From: Bdellovibrionales bacterium CG10_big_fil_rev_8_21_14_0_10_45_34
GTDB lineage: Bacteria > Bdellovibrionota > Bdellovibrionia > Bdellovibrionales > 1-14-0-10-45-34
Reading direction: 5' to 3'
Assembly (NCBI GenBank): GCA_002778785.1
Contig: PEZS01000007.1
Coordinates: forward strand, 10,119-74,118
Length of the DNA: 64,000 bases
Of this stretch, positions 1 to 9,753 are shown piece after piece (positions within the stretch are counted from its first letter, which is position 1; each line of letters starts with the position of its first letter). Under the pieces are notes generated by a model. It was not told the DNA's origin, did not search any database, and saw nothing but the letters and a program-made list of their open reading frames with translations. Position numbers and translations under genes: made by a program.

Positions 1-368
1 CCTGATAAGGCGCCATACAGCGTTCCCAAAATAAGAGAAACTATCGCCGTAAACACTCCAACCGCCATTGATACGCGTGCTCCGAAAATGATTCTAGAGA
101 GCATATCTCGACCCAGAGAATCAGTGCCTAGCAAATAAGTGGAATTTGGCGGTGAAAGAGCAGCATCTATGTTTTGCAAATCAAATGGGTAAGGAGCTAT
201 TTCTTCTGCGAATATGGCAACTATACACACAAATACGATAAAAACTGCAGATACTACGGCACCTTTATTTTTTAAGAGGCGCTTACGAGAGTCGGACCAT
301 AAGCTCCTACCCTTTGCGTCTGCTGGGATCGACTGAATGTCTTGAGCCGTCGCCGGTTTTGCTGTCAC
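1..368 (-). CDS. oppC: Oligopeptide/dipeptide ABC transporter permease, OppC/DppC type (partial, 3' end outside window)
   Basis: Only the N-terminal 122 codons lie in the window. They encode a hydrophilic start, a first membrane segment (about residues 38-55, rich in V, I, F and A) and the family block with GTDSLGRDMLSRIIFGAR, typical of the OppC/DppC permease. This subunit forms the inner-membrane channel of a peptide importer together with OppB. The start is a GTG at 368, chosen because a GCGAGGAGC SD element sits 5-7 bases upstream; it lies 13 bases after the oppB stop, so the genes form one operon (oppA-oppB-oppC). The ATPase genes oppD and oppF are expected further left, outside the window. 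Identity is confident; the precise substrate cannot be read from sequence. Confidence 0.9.
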   Translation of the reverse strand, partial: MTAKPATAQDIQSIPADAKGRSLWSDSRKRLLKNKGAVVSAVFIVFVCIVAIFAEEIAPYPFDLQNIDAALSPPNSTYLLGTDSLGRDMLSRIIFGARVSMAVGVFTAIVSLILGTLYGALS

Positions 369-381
369 GCTTTGCTCCTCG

Positions 382-1461
382 CTAACTCAGTTTGATTCTT
401 GGATCTAAGAATGCATAAAGCACATCAACCAACAAATTGGCCAATACAAGAAGCGTGGCATAGACGATCGTCACACCCAAAACGAGCGGGTAATCTCTGT
501 TTGTCACACTTTGAATAAAGTGCTTACCCATGCCGGGAATTGCAAAAATAAGTTCTATAATGAATGTTCCTGACAAAATTTGTGCAACAAGAGGTGCCGC
601 AATGGTAATTACAGGTATCAAAGAATTCTTCAACACATGTTTAAAGAGCACTGTGCGCCAACCCAGCCCTTTCGCCTTTGCGGTTCTCACAAAGTCTGAA
701 TGAATTGTGTCTAGCACACTCGATCTAGTAAGCCTTGCGATGATCGCAGCTGGTCTAACTCCCAACGTAACGACAGGCAAAATGTAGTAAACCGGCCCAA
801 TCCAAAGTGCTGGCGGCAACCACCCTAGGTGGTATGAAAATATAAGAATCAGTACCGGGGCTACAAGAAAGCTTGGCAGAGCCACGCCACTCATTGCCAC
901 GATCATGGCTCCGTTATCTAAAATCGTATTGTGTTTGGACGCGGCAAAAACTCCCAACGGAATCCCGATCATAAAACTAATTAATATCGCGTACAAACCA
1001 AGTTGAAACGATACAGGCAAAGATTCGCTAATGATGTCTGTTACGTCTCTTCCGATAAACTTGTACGACTCACCGAAATCACCCCTCAAAAGCTTACCGA
1101 TGTAGGCGATGTACTGCTCAGGTAAGGGCGCATTTAAGTTGTACTTCGCTTCGATATTCGCCTTAACCTCTGGCGGCAATGCTTTTTCGGAATCAAACGG
1201 ACCACCTGGTAAAAATCGCAGCAATAGGAACGTCGCAGAGACAATCACCCAAAGCACAAATGCCGCTTGCATAAGCCTTCTTACGACAAACGGAAAGATT
1301 CCTTTTCTGATGACTAGATAGGTGCCCGCAGTCAGGGCATAGACTATAAGAGTTGTAACTGTGTACTGTCTTAAATCACTTTTACCTACAATCAAGTCAA
1401 CCAAGATCGTGGCAACAACAAGAGCAAATAACCCGTAAGAGAGTATTGCCTTTATATTCAT
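382..1461 (-). CDS. oppB: Oligopeptide/dipeptide ABC transporter permease, OppB/DppB type
   Basis: 359 residues, slightly longer than the usual ~310 because of an extra N-terminal pair of hydrophobic segments (about residues 5-50) before the canonical OppB start region (RLMQAAFVLWVIVSATFLLLR). The block FVRTAKAKGLGWRTVLFKHV is the cytoplasmic EAA loop that docks on the ATPase subunit, followed by the usual C-terminal membrane helices and the DPRIKLS tail. The protein is an inner-membrane channel half for peptide uptake. Its ATG overlaps the oppA stop by four bases (ATGA), so the two are translationally coupled. The added N-terminal segment is the only oddity and could reflect a lineage-specific extension. 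Confidence 0.92.
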   Translation of the reverse strand: MNIKAILSYGLFALVVATILVDLIVGKSDLRQYTVTTLIVYALTAGTYLVIRKGIFPFVVRRLMQAAFVLWVIVSATFLLLRFLPGGPFDSEKALPPEVKANIEAKYNLNAPLPEQYIAYIGKLLRGDFGESYKFIGRDVTDIISESLPVSFQLGLYAILISFMIGIPLGVFAASKHNTILDNGAMIVAMSGVALPSFLVAPVLILIFSYHLGWLPPALWIGPVYYILPVVTLGVRPAAIIARLTRSSVLDTIHSDFVRTAKAKGLGWRTVLFKHVLKNSLIPVITIAAPLVAQILSGTFIIELIFAIPGMGKHFIQSVTNRDYPLVLGVTIVYATLLVLANLLVDVLYAFLDPRIKLS

Positions 1462-3044
1462 TTCTCGAGCTCGACGTTACTGTATCTGTAAACCATCAAA
1501 ACATTCACTGGGTAATTCTTCACCCTTGGTTTGATAATTTTGTTCTGAACTCCGAAGTAGAGTGGAACAACAGGAACATCAACTTCAACCATAATTCTCT
1601 GCGCCTGATCGTAAAGTTCTTTTCGCTTTTCTGGATCGAACTCAGATTTGGCCTGCTCTACGAGTTTGTCGTAGTTTGGGTTGCCCCATCTTGTGCGGTT
1701 TTGATCTGAATAACTTGTCATAAGATCCATAAAGTTATCTGGATCAGGAAAATCCCCCACCCAGCCCATTCGCCAAATGTGCTCGGGGTTTGTCTTAAGA
1801 GTATTGAGATAAACCTTCCACTCTTCGTTGCGTATTTCGATTTCAAGAGCAAGATTTCGCTTTAGCTGCGCTTGAACGTTTTCTGCAATCCTCTTGTGAT
1901 CTTCGTTCGTGTTGATCGAAAGGACCAAGCGCGGAAACTTCGAGCGGTCCTTGTAGCCCGCCTCATCAAGAAGTGTTTTTGCTTTTTCGACGTTAAAGTC
2001 TAAGCCGATCTCGTCATTTGCAGCCAAAATCCCCGTTGGGATCCAGCTCTTGGCCGGCTCGTAGCCCGTAGCCAACATTCTTACAATTTCGTTTTTATCA
2101 ATGGCGTGGTTAAAGGCCTTACGAACAAGTACGTTGTCCATAGGCTTTCGAGACGTATTAAACCCATAGTAATAAAGATAAAGATTGGGCGCCCGCCTAA
2201 AATCAGGTCGTTTTTCTAAGACGGTCATTTCGGTAGAAGGTAGCGTATTGAGAGAATCTAATTTGTCTGCCTCGTAAAGTGCCATCGCCGTCGCCGTCTC
2301 AAGAATCATATACATGAGAATGTTTTTGGTTTTAGCCTTTTCGCCCCAATAGGAATCGTTTCTCTCTAGCACAATCGATTTTTCATGATCCCAAATTTTG
2401 AGATTGTATGGCCCCAGTGTCACTAGGTTACCGGGCTGTGTCCATTTATCGCCGTGCTTAGTAACGACATCTTTTCGCATGGGGTAGGTAGAATGGTGAG
2501 TCATAAAGTAAGGGAAGAAACTCTTCGATTGCTTGAGTCTCACAACAAGGGTCGATCCGTCCTTAACTTCCACTCCAACTTGAGAAAAGTCTTTTAGTTT
2601 TCCTTCGTTGTATTCTTTCGCGCCGACAATGCTAAATAGGTTGTAAGCGTATTCCGCAGCAGTAGCTGGGTTGAGAAGCCGCTCCCATCCGTCGAGCACG
2701 TCTTGCGCAGTAAATTCTTTTCCGTCACTCCACTTGACGCCTTGGCGAAGTTTAAAAGTCCAAGTTTTTGCTTGATCAGTGGCTTCCCAAGACTCCGCCA
2801 ATGCGGGTTTAAGGGCCATATCCGGCGAATTAAGGTCGTAGGCAACAAGCCCGTCCATAATATTAGACACAACCTCCGCGGACGTTGTGTCTGTAATTCG
2901 TGACCAGTCAAGCGTTGGAGGCTCGGTGTTCAGATTTGTGCGCAAGGTTTCATCGTATTTTAAACCATACTCCAAATCTTGGTTTTTCTGAGTACACGAT
3001 GAGACTAATAAGGAAATCAAAATGCCTGACGCGACAATTTTCAT
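1458..3044 (-). CDS. oppA: Peptide ABC transporter substrate-binding lipoprotein, OppA family (SBP_bac_5)
   Basis: 528 residues. The N-terminus has a short signal peptide ending in LLVSSC, a lipobox with Cys17 as the lipidated residue, so the protein is probably anchored to a membrane on the periplasmic side. The mature part shows family 5 solute-binding features: LNTEPPTLDWSRITDTTS near the start, the WTFKLRQGVKWSDGKEFTAQD block around residues 95-115, and NPNYDKLVEQA near the C-terminus. It captures peptides and hands them to OppB/OppC. First gene of the oppABC operon, with a 169-base upstream region to slt that should hold the promoter. Substrate range is not determinable from sequence. 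Confidence 0.93.
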   Translation of the reverse strand: MKIVASGILISLLVSSCTQKNQDLEYGLKYDETLRTNLNTEPPTLDWSRITDTTSAEVVSNIMDGLVAYDLNSPDMALKPALAESWEATDQAKTWTFKLRQGVKWSDGKEFTAQDVLDGWERLLNPATAAEYAYNLFSIVGAKEYNEGKLKDFSQVGVEVKDGSTLVVRLKQSKSFFPYFMTHHSTYPMRKDVVTKHGDKWTQPGNLVTLGPYNLKIWDHEKSIVLERNDSYWGEKAKTKNILMYMILETATAMALYEADKLDSLNTLPSTEMTVLEKRPDFRRAPNLYLYYYGFNTSRKPMDNVLVRKAFNHAIDKNEIVRMLATGYEPAKSWIPTGILAANDEIGLDFNVEKAKTLLDEAGYKDRSKFPRLVLSINTNEDHKRIAENVQAQLKRNLALEIEIRNEEWKVYLNTLKTNPEHIWRMGWVGDFPDPDNFMDLMTSYSDQNRTRWGNPNYDKLVEQAKSEFDPEKRKELYDQAQRIMVEVDVPVVPLYFGVQNKIIKPRVKNYPVNVLMVYRYSNVELEK

Positions 3045-3213
3045 GGAACCCTCCCCAGCTTAAGCGCCGCTTTTTGTTCTCTATTCTTTTTGATGCTCAG
3101 TCAACTGAAAGCACCCGGAGCTTACGTCACCTGATTTTTCCCCAAGTTTCGGAAACTGGTTTACTCGCCGCGCTTCCTGATCAAGTCACGGCCTACCAAG
3201 TCACCTCACCAGG

Positions 3214-5829
3214 TCACCAGGTCTCCTTTGCAGAAACCGGGCCATCAGGAAAGATACCAATTGGCTCCACTAACGACGCCATGACTGGAGGCTTTCCCCC
3301 GAATCGATGAAGGCCGACGTATGCGTAGTAGTTTTGAACAACACGTTTCACGTAAGTTCTTGTCTCGATAAAGGGTATATGTTCGACGAATTCATCCAAA
3401 CTGAGATGCCCGTGACTTTTCAGCCAAAGGTGAACACGATGAGGCCCCGCATTATAACTTGCAGCGACTAAGGGAAGCTTGCATTTCCAGCGGTCGCACA
3501 ATCTCTTCAAATAACTTGCCCCCAAGCGGATATTCCATTTCGGGTCATCGAGCCAATTCAGTTCAAAACTATCTATGCCCATTAAAGCCGTAAGTTTTAA
3601 AGCCGTATATGGCATGATCTGCATGAGCCCAACCGCTCCGACTGGCGAACGCACCCAAGGTCTATACTGACTTTCAGCGCGCATAATAGACAGAATGAAT
3701 TCGGGCTCTATCTGCTGCTTTTGAGCCTCTAAGTTGACAGTTTCTGTATACGCGTAAGGGTAAGATTGCTTCCAAAGCGAAGTTCCGTGCTGCCAACCTT
3801 TTTTAATTCTTTCATCTCCAAAACGACTTTGCGCAATTTGATGGGCTCGGTCGTAGCCGCCTATCAATATATATTCATCGATGAGTGCCCTTAGCTTTTT
3901 CGGATCTCGCGTACTGCGCTCGACTTCCATCAGTTCATGCCGTGCCCAGCGGTCTAATCCAACAGCATGTAGAGCGCGTGCTCTGGTGATGCGTTCACTG
4001 TTGGGGTCTTTTTTAAATAGCTCAATGACAGGCGCATCTAAAAAGAAATCCATCGCCGTTGGAAGTACCACGGGCACCGCGGCTTCAACAGTTTGCGACT
4101 CATCTAACTCGGGAGTTGGTTCCGCAACTTTTTCGTCTTCTTCGACGTCGGTTGCAGCCAACTCGTCTGCAATCTCAAACGCTTCATCTTCGCCTTCTTC
4201 AGACTCATCGACCACAGCCACAAAGTTAGCTTTCGTATCAGTGTCATTTGCCGCAGTTCGACGTTCCGCCGGTATCAGCGGAGCCGCAACGGGCAAAAAT
4301 GACGGAGCCGGTTTTTCGTTTGCCACTGAAATATTTCGTTGAACACTGCCGTCGATCTCGGCGAGTCTCGCCTCTGCCAATATCCGATAATAATCAATTT
4401 CGCGGCTTTGTGCTAAATGACGAAACCCATCTTTGGCTTGATCAACTTGCTTAAGCTTCAGCTGCACTGTAGCGATCCAGTAAAGTAGACGCGTTTCGAT
4501 CGCTCTTCGCTTTCTACCCCGAGCACCTCTTTTTAAATCTCGAAACTCTTTGAGCGCTGACTCGTAATCTCTTTTCATGTAACTTGAAAAAGCCAGATAC
4601 CACCTAGAATCACTGACGTATCCCGATCGTGGAAATTTTTGAATGATTTCTTTAAACGCAGATGTTGCCCCGTCGTAATCAGCGGCTTGAAATCGCAAGA
4701 ACGCCGCCAAAAATTGAGCGCTTCGTCCTATTTTTCCGCGCGGTGAGATAGCCATCACCTTTTCATAAGTCGATATAGCTAAGTTATATTCACCCGTGCG
4801 AGTAGCTGCCTTTGCGATGAGCATGAGATAATTTAAATTCACTCTCATTTCAGTGTAATAAGGAATCAGCACCTTAAATGCGTCTAAGGTCTCCCCTTCA
4901 TCCACTAAATAGGAGCCTCTTAAATGATCGAGAAAGTATTTGGAATATTCTCCTGATCTATTTTCTAAAACAGCCAGTTCTTGGTCACCCTTTTTTGAAA
5001 AACCAGACATCTGAAGTGTGCGGATGCGCTTTTGTATCTCTTTGCGCGTGGGATGGCAGCCGCTTAAACGAATCGCATCTATGTCGTTTTTCTCTAAGTC
5101 GATACCCCAGTTGGCAATCTTTTCAAATGCAGAGTACTTCGAATACAACTTTCTAGCCCATCGACATGCGCTGGAATTTTCTTTTAAGAGTAGCTCCGCC
5201 TTAACAAGTGTGTGAAGAACATCTGCATACTCAACTCGGCCCCGAAATCGCCGCTCCATTCTTCTAAGGTCATTTAAACTTGCTCTCGATTTTTCAGTAA
5301 TAAGTTTCGAGCGCGAGACGCCATACTCAGCATCGTCTTTTAAGAATCGTGGTAGTTTAGCGCGAATCGCTGATCGAAAACTTTCAATGGCGTCTTTGTA
5401 TTTTTGGCTTTTCTCGTAAGCGACTCCCAAATCAAGAAATACGTAGGGTCGCAAGAGAAAGTCTCCTTTAGCCAACTTCTCGAGCGACGCGATTCTTTCT
5501 GGAGTTGGGCCTTGTAGATTGATTTCGTCCCGAAGCAAAATCCACTGTGCCACTTTTTGAAGTTCTTGATTCTTAGAATTGTCGCGTATTTTCTCTAAGA
5601 GTTCTTTTGCTGCCTCAGTCTTCCCTGTCGACAAGAGCTGGGTATATCCAGAGAGTAGTGGGACGTCCGAATCCGCAGCTCGGACTCCAACGGCCACACA
5701 AGTTACACCGATAATCAGCAGACTGACTGATATCCACCAGTTGTAGCTAACCGTTTTACCAACGACTCTTTGCAGCTCAAAAAAAGCTTTAGTACCCCAC
5801 CCCATCCACCTATTGTAAGACGGAGTCAT
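3214..5829 (-). CDS. slt: Soluble lytic murein transglycosylase (Slt-like) with long TPR-like N-terminal region
   Basis: About 871 residues. A membrane segment lies near the N-terminus (WWISVSLLIIGVTCVAVGV), then a long helical repeat region typical of Slt superhelices (about residues 60-510), an acidic low-complexity linker (about 530-600, rich in E, D and A), and a C-terminal SLT domain. The SLT domain shows SIMRAESQYRPWVRSPVGAV with the catalytic Glu in RAES, then GLMQIMP and VAASYNAGPHRV. It cleaves peptidoglycan strands to 1,6-anhydromuropeptides in the periplasm. The start is uncertain: ATG at 5853, 5829 or 5805 are all in frame, none with an ideal ribosome site. The 5829 ATG shares its bases with the radA ATG on the other strand. 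Confidence 0.88.
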   Translation of the reverse strand: MTPSYNRWMGWGTKAFFELQRVVGKTVSYNWWISVSLLIIGVTCVAVGVRAADSDVPLLSGYTQLLSTGKTEAAKELLEKIRDNSKNQELQKVAQWILLRDEINLQGPTPERIASLEKLAKGDFLLRPYVFLDLGVAYEKSQKYKDAIESFRSAIRAKLPRFLKDDAEYGVSRSKLITEKSRASLNDLRRMERRFRGRVEYADVLHTLVKAELLLKENSSACRWARKLYSKYSAFEKIANWGIDLEKNDIDAIRLSGCHPTRKEIQKRIRTLQMSGFSKKGDQELAVLENRSGEYSKYFLDHLRGSYLVDEGETLDAFKVLIPYYTEMRVNLNYLMLIAKAATRTGEYNLAISTYEKVMAISPRGKIGRSAQFLAAFLRFQAADYDGATSAFKEIIQKFPRSGYVSDSRWYLAFSSYMKRDYESALKEFRDLKRGARGRKRRAIETRLLYWIATVQLKLKQVDQAKDGFRHLAQSREIDYYRILAEARLAEIDGSVQRNISVANEKPAPSFLPVAAPLIPAERRTAANDTDTKANFVAVVDESEEGEDEAFEIADELAATDVEEDEKVAEPTPELDESQTVEAAVPVVLPTAMDFFLDAPVIELFKKDPNSERITRARALHAVGLDRWARHELMEVERSTRDPKKLRALIDEYILIGGYDRAHQIAQSRFGDERIKKGWQHGTSLWKQSYPYAYTETVNLEAQKQQIEPEFILSIMRAESQYRPWVRSPVGAVGLMQIMPYTALKLTALMGIDSFELNWLDDPKWNIRLGASYLKRLCDRWKCKLPLVAASYNAGPHRVHLWLKSHGHLSLDEFVEHIPFIETRTYVKRVVQNYYAYVGLHRFGGKPPVMASLVEPIGIFPDGPVSAKETW

Positions 5830-7264
5830 GTCGAAATCGAGAGCAAGATCCATTTTTGTTTGTCAAAACTGTGGCGCTCAACGTCCGAAGTGGGAGGGCT
5901 ATTGTACCGACTGCAAATCCTGGAATTCCTTCGTTGAGGAGAAACTTCAGAAAGCAGCGCCCGACCAAGGTCGTGGTTGGGTAAGACCAGCAGTCGAAGA
6001 TTCTCCCATCGCACTGAATTCCGCTATTGCCAGCGCGGTCAGCCATGCTCCTTGCGGTATTGGCGAGTTAGACCGAGTGCTTGGAGGTGGATTTGTTGCA
6101 TCAAGTCTCATCTTACTGGGCGGGGAACCAGGGATAGGAAAGAGCACGCTCGTGCTACAAACTGCGGGAGCACTTAGCTCAATGGGTCTCAAAACTCTTT
6201 ATATCTCTGCAGAAGAAAGTCCGCAGCAGACCGCGTTACGGGCAGAGAGACTCGGCATCAGATCTGATCTCATAGAGGTAGCTTCACAATCAAATTTAGA
6301 GAAAATTTTGGAGTGGGCGAGCGAAAAGCAGCCCGATTTACTGATTATTGATTCTATTCAGACCATTTTTAGTCCCAGTCTTGAGGCAGCCCCAGGGTCA
6401 GTATCTCAGGTGAGGGATTGCGCAGCACAACTCCTACGTTGGACAAAATCGTCGAAAGCTTCGACTTGGATCATCGGTCACATCAATAAAGACGGACACA
6501 TTGCCGGGCCGAAGGTTCTTGAGCATATGGTAGATACGGTTTTGAACTTCGAGGGTGATCCTCATCAAAACTACCGAATCCTGCGCGCTATAAAGAATCG
6601 CTTTGGTGCCGCCGGCGAAATTGGTGTTTTTGAAATGCAAGGCATTGGCTTGGTAGAAGTGAGCAATCCTTCACAAATATTTTTAGGAGAGTCAGAAGTC
6701 GCTCAATCAGGCTGTTCCGCATTTGCCTCTATGGAAGGTGCAAGACCACTTGTTGTTGAGATTCAAGCTCTCTCTACTTTTTCTCCGCTGAACAATCCAC
6801 GCAGAGTTTCCGTTGGTATCGAGACGCAGCGGCTTCATATGATTTGCGCCGTTTTAGAAAAACATTTGCGTCTGCAGCTTTACCAGCGAGATGTGTTTGT
6901 GAACGTGATGGGTGGATTAAAAATTAGTGAGCCTGCCGCCGATCTAGCTGTTGCAGTGGCAATGTTGTCGAGCGAAGCTGGTAAGCCCTTAGCCAGTCGG
7001 CTCTGCGCCATTGGAGAGATTGGTCTTACGGGCGAAATAAGACCCGTTAACCAAATGGAGATGAGAGTCAAAGAAGCCTTAAGACTTGGGTTTAAGGCAC
7101 TTTATCTCCCACACTCCAGCAAAGAACGATTGAAAAGTGCCCTCTCAACCGCTGATAGCAAAAAGGTGCGCTGGCTTTCTTCGCTCAAGGAGCTTCACGA
7201 CATCAAAAGCAAAGTGCAAAAAAACTCATCCAAAGACGACGAGCTGGCGTTCAACTCTCCTTGA
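5828..7264 (+). CDS. radA: DNA repair/recombination ATPase RadA (Sms)
   Basis: 478 residues, normal RadA length. The N-terminal zinc finger is Cys12-x2-Cys15 and Cys26-x2-Cys29 (FVCQNCG...GYCTDC). The RecA-like core has a Walker A motif GGEPGIGKST and the diagnostic KNRFG motif (AIKNRFGAAGEIGVFEMQG). The C-terminal third is the Lon-protease-like domain (VFVNVMGGLKISEPAADLAVAVA). RadA drives branch migration of recombination intermediates in the cytoplasm. The ATG is well placed for the family, preceded by a weak ACGGAG element. It is divergent from slt with overlapping start regions, so its promoter must lie inside slt coding sequence. The next small gene starts on its stop codon. Confidence 0.97.
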   Translation: MSKSRARSIFVCQNCGAQRPKWEGYCTDCKSWNSFVEEKLQKAAPDQGRGWVRPAVEDSPIALNSAIASAVSHAPCGIGELDRVLGGGFVASSLILLGGEPGIGKSTLVLQTAGALSSMGLKTLYISAEESPQQTALRAERLGIRSDLIEVASQSNLEKILEWASEKQPDLLIIDSIQTIFSPSLEAAPGSVSQVRDCAAQLLRWTKSSKASTWIIGHINKDGHIAGPKVLEHMVDTVLNFEGDPHQNYRILRAIKNRFGAAGEIGVFEMQGIGLVEVSNPSQIFLGESEVAQSGCSAFASMEGARPLVVEIQALSTFSPLNNPRRVSVGIETQRLHMICAVLEKHLRLQLYQRDVFVNVMGGLKISEPAADLAVAVAMLSSEAGKPLASRLCAIGEIGLTGEIRPVNQMEMRVKEALRLGFKALYLPHSSKERLKSALSTADSKKVRWLSSLKELHDIKSKVQKNSSKDDELAFNSP

Positions 7265-7587
7265 GTGCAAAAAGAATTCAAGATTCAATTAAATACAAAT
7301 CGACTGAACTCTCTGCCGAAGAGTCGATTTGGAAAGACTCCGCAATGCTTAGAAGTCGCGTTATGAATTGGAAGTATGTTAACTTCGATTCGAACCAGCT
7401 TATATATTGTCTGCTTTATATCGAATCCGGGTCAGCGACAGAACAGTATGAATTCAAGGATTCCTGTGATCTCGATAAAGTTCGAGAGCTCCCAAAAGTG
7501 CTCGTTGATTTTTCACAAGAAATGAAACACTTCACCGATGAGTTCCGCTTCATTCAGTCAGCCCATGCTCTGATAAAAAATCCCTAA
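7261..7587 (+). CDS. Hypothetical protein coupled to radA
   Basis: A 108-residue open frame that begins with TTG on the last bases of radA (TTGA overlap), the arrangement expected for translational coupling. No signal peptide, membrane segment or known motif is visible. The sequence is mixed helix/strand in character, with KYVNFDSNQLIYCLLYIESG in the middle and an acidic C-terminal half. An internal ATG at 7345 would give a shorter product of about 80 residues. It may be a small partner of RadA by position, but that is only an inference from adjacency. Its reality as a gene is likely but not certain because the start is non-canonical and no homologue is recognised. Confidence 0.5.
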   Translation: MSAKRIQDSIKYKSTELSAEESIWKDSAMLRSRVMNWKYVNFDSNQLIYCLLYIESGSATEQYEFKDSCDLDKVRELPKVLVDFSQEMKHFTDEFRFIQSAHALIKNP

Positions 7588-7618
7588 AAAGAGGCTACAG
7601 CAACCGCGTTCTCTAGAC

Positions 7619-7635
7619 TGTAAAAGACTTTTACA
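7619..7635. promoter_or_regulatory. 17-bp perfect palindrome in the radA-side leader of the 7786 gene
   Basis: TGTAAAAG-A-CTTTTACA, arms 7619-7626 and 7628-7635, in the 198-base gap between two plus-strand genes. A weak -10-like GATAAA lies about 40 bases downstream. It could be a repressor operator; no T tract follows, so a terminator is less likely. Confidence 0.4.
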
Positions 7636-7785
7636 CCCTTAGAAAACCTTACACTCGCACGGGCAGGCGAAATCTGATAAAATCCTCACAGCATTAATCA
7701 ATAAAAGGGTTTTACTTACAAATGTTAGATGACAAACTTTTGGCCCCCAACCTTTCTATTAAATATACGTGTGTTCGAAAGAAAT

Positions 7786-9705
7786 ATGAATCGTCATAGC
7801 CTTTTATTTTTTGTCGGATTTTACATAGCTTACTTAGATGTGGCCCTTCCATCTTCAGGCGACATCAAAGCTAAAACTTTGAGAATCTGCGCCGGCCTTC
7901 TGCAAACCGACCTTCGAAGCCCCTCCAACGAGACATTTGAAGACCCTGATTTATCCGTGTATGTAGAAAGGTTCCTTCAGACGGCTTTTGCCGTGCACGC
8001 TACAGACTACTTTCCACACAATGGATTATTAATGGCGGGCAAAGAAGAACATCTACAGGTAAGTAAACAGCTCACCCACTTCGCCCTTGGCAATTTGGTT
8101 CCGGGAACAACAACCAACAACTGGGAATACAAGCGGTTCGCTGTTTTGACAAAAATGGACCGTGTTCTAAAGGGATCCGTCAACTTCTTCGCACAGGACA
8201 CTGCCTATCTTGGCAGTTTTATGTTGAGCACCGATTCGATAGTCTTGGTGCCGCAAGACTTCGATGTACCAAAAAATGCTACTTTGTCCTTTAGAGTCGT
8301 AAAATATCAAGGGGGACTTCGCGAAGCCGTTCAACAGCAAATTGTTTCTGAGGGGTTTCACATTGTTACGATGCCGATGGACTCAGGCTATGATGGCGAC
8401 CCAGCCTATTTTGCCGGTATCGACATTAACTCAGCCGAATTCACTCAACGTATTTTAAGAGTGTATTCACATCTGCGTTCAGAAAGTGCAACCACCAACT
8501 TGATTCATCGATCGACTGTACAATTAAATGAAATATTAGATACTTTTTCACCTAACGTAGGACTCTCCCCTACAGAATACCTTCTCTTAAAGTTAACACT
8601 CGAAAGGAGAATATCTCTATTAGTGGATCTACTAGAATCTGAAAAGTGGTCGGCTGAGCAGTCCGAAGCTATTGCTAATATAATTTCTTCGCTCGAAGAG
8701 GTTTCGGCAAATGTCCGGCCGAACCCAGAGAAAAGAGATGTCACATCAAGATCGTTCAGAATAAATATTGCTCACATGAATTCGGATACAACTTTGCGCG
8801 AATTTCAAGAGCTACTTAACAAGATCACTGACCAAAACACCAAAGAGCTGGTTTTCGTAGAGTACGTATTGAGTCGGCTTCAGGTAAACGCTCTTCATAA
8901 CAACGAAATTCACTCTCTTTCCGAAGAGCTCGGTAACCTGTTGGGTAGGGCTAGTGCGGATATTGGACTGAAGCCTTACATTACAAAACGATTGATCGAT
9001 TATTTTCAATTCTACGGCTTTAACACTTCGCGAAGCGACTCACTCAACCAAAGGTTCAAGAAGCTGTTCGACTTACCCTCTGTTAAGCTTTTTTTTACTA
9101 ACGCACGAACAAGCTCCGATTTCGTTAGCCCTTCAACCGTGTGGATCGAAAAAAATGTTTCCGAAATCTATTTGAGTAAGTTTGTTGAGATTTTTCAACC
9201 TGGAACCGGGAGTTTTGTAAATCAAATTGGCACTGATTTAGACCTAGAAAACTGGAAAATAGCCGGGTACATCGCCCCCGACTTTTCAACAGCTTTCCGA
9301 ATACTTTTTAGTAAACTACTAGAGAAGGAGAGTTTAGGTATGGCAATATCGAAACTCACGACCTTTGTTGAAGATCAGGTACTATTAGCGCAGTTGTTTT
9401 CAGTAAAATACTACAACAGCGGCGGGAACAAAAAAGCTTTTGTCGAATCCGTCTTGAAAAAATCGAGAATGCTGCTAAGACGACTGAAGGGGTCTATGAC
9501 AGATAATAAGGGGAATCAGCAGATCACATTAATTAATGATTCAAGTTCTCCGCTTTTGGTCCAGATGGAAGATACGACCTATCAAATCACCTACATGAAT
9601 AAAAAGTTTGAGACCGAAAAGCAACACTTAGTGGCCGCATACGTTCTCTATTTTCTGACAGATTCTGAACTTTCAACAATCGAAAATTTACTTAAGGAAA
9701 TTTGA
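7786..9705 (+). CDS. Hypothetical secreted protein, about 640 residues
   Basis: The frame is open from 7729, but the ATG at 7786 gives a clean signal peptide (MNRHSLLFFVGFYIAYLDVA, then LPSSG), so that start is preferred. The mature protein is largely helical with charged heptad-like stretches (for example TLREFQELLNKITDQNTKEL and SEQSEAI-type helices) and has no motif I can assign to a family. Export to the periplasm or outside is predicted. It stands alone: glpK lies convergent on the other strand 48 bases downstream, and a palindrome lies upstream at 7619. Function unknown. Confidence 0.7.
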   Translation: MNRHSLLFFVGFYIAYLDVALPSSGDIKAKTLRICAGLLQTDLRSPSNETFEDPDLSVYVERFLQTAFAVHATDYFPHNGLLMAGKEEHLQVSKQLTHFALGNLVPGTTTNNWEYKRFAVLTKMDRVLKGSVNFFAQDTAYLGSFMLSTDSIVLVPQDFDVPKNATLSFRVVKYQGGLREAVQQQIVSEGFHIVTMPMDSGYDGDPAYFAGIDINSAEFTQRILRVYSHLRSESATTNLIHRSTVQLNEILDTFSPNVGLSPTEYLLLKLTLERRISLLVDLLESEKWSAEQSEAIANIISSLEEVSANVRPNPEKRDVTSRSFRINIAHMNSDTTLREFQELLNKITDQNTKELVFVEYVLSRLQVNALHNNEIHSLSEELGNLLGRASADIGLKPYITKRLIDYFQFYGFNTSRSDSLNQRFKKLFDLPSVKLFFTNARTSSDFVSPSTVWIEKNVSEIYLSKFVEIFQPGTGSFVNQIGTDLDLENWKIAGYIAPDFSTAFRILFSKLLEKESLGMAISKLTTFVEDQVLLAQLFSVKYYNSGGNKKAFVESVLKKSRMLLRRLKGSMTDNKGNQQITLINDSSSPLLVQMEDTTYQITYMNKKFETEKQHLVAAYVLYFLTDSELSTIENLLKEI

Positions 9706-9753
9706 ATTTTGAGATCACGCCTAAATTGGATCACCGCTTAATTTGATCAAGAT

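Noticed and set aside
3175-3225. Short direct repeats around AAGTCAC and CAGGTCACC near the slt stop
   Set aside because: They are short and irregular, partly inside coding sequence, and do not form a clear array or operator.
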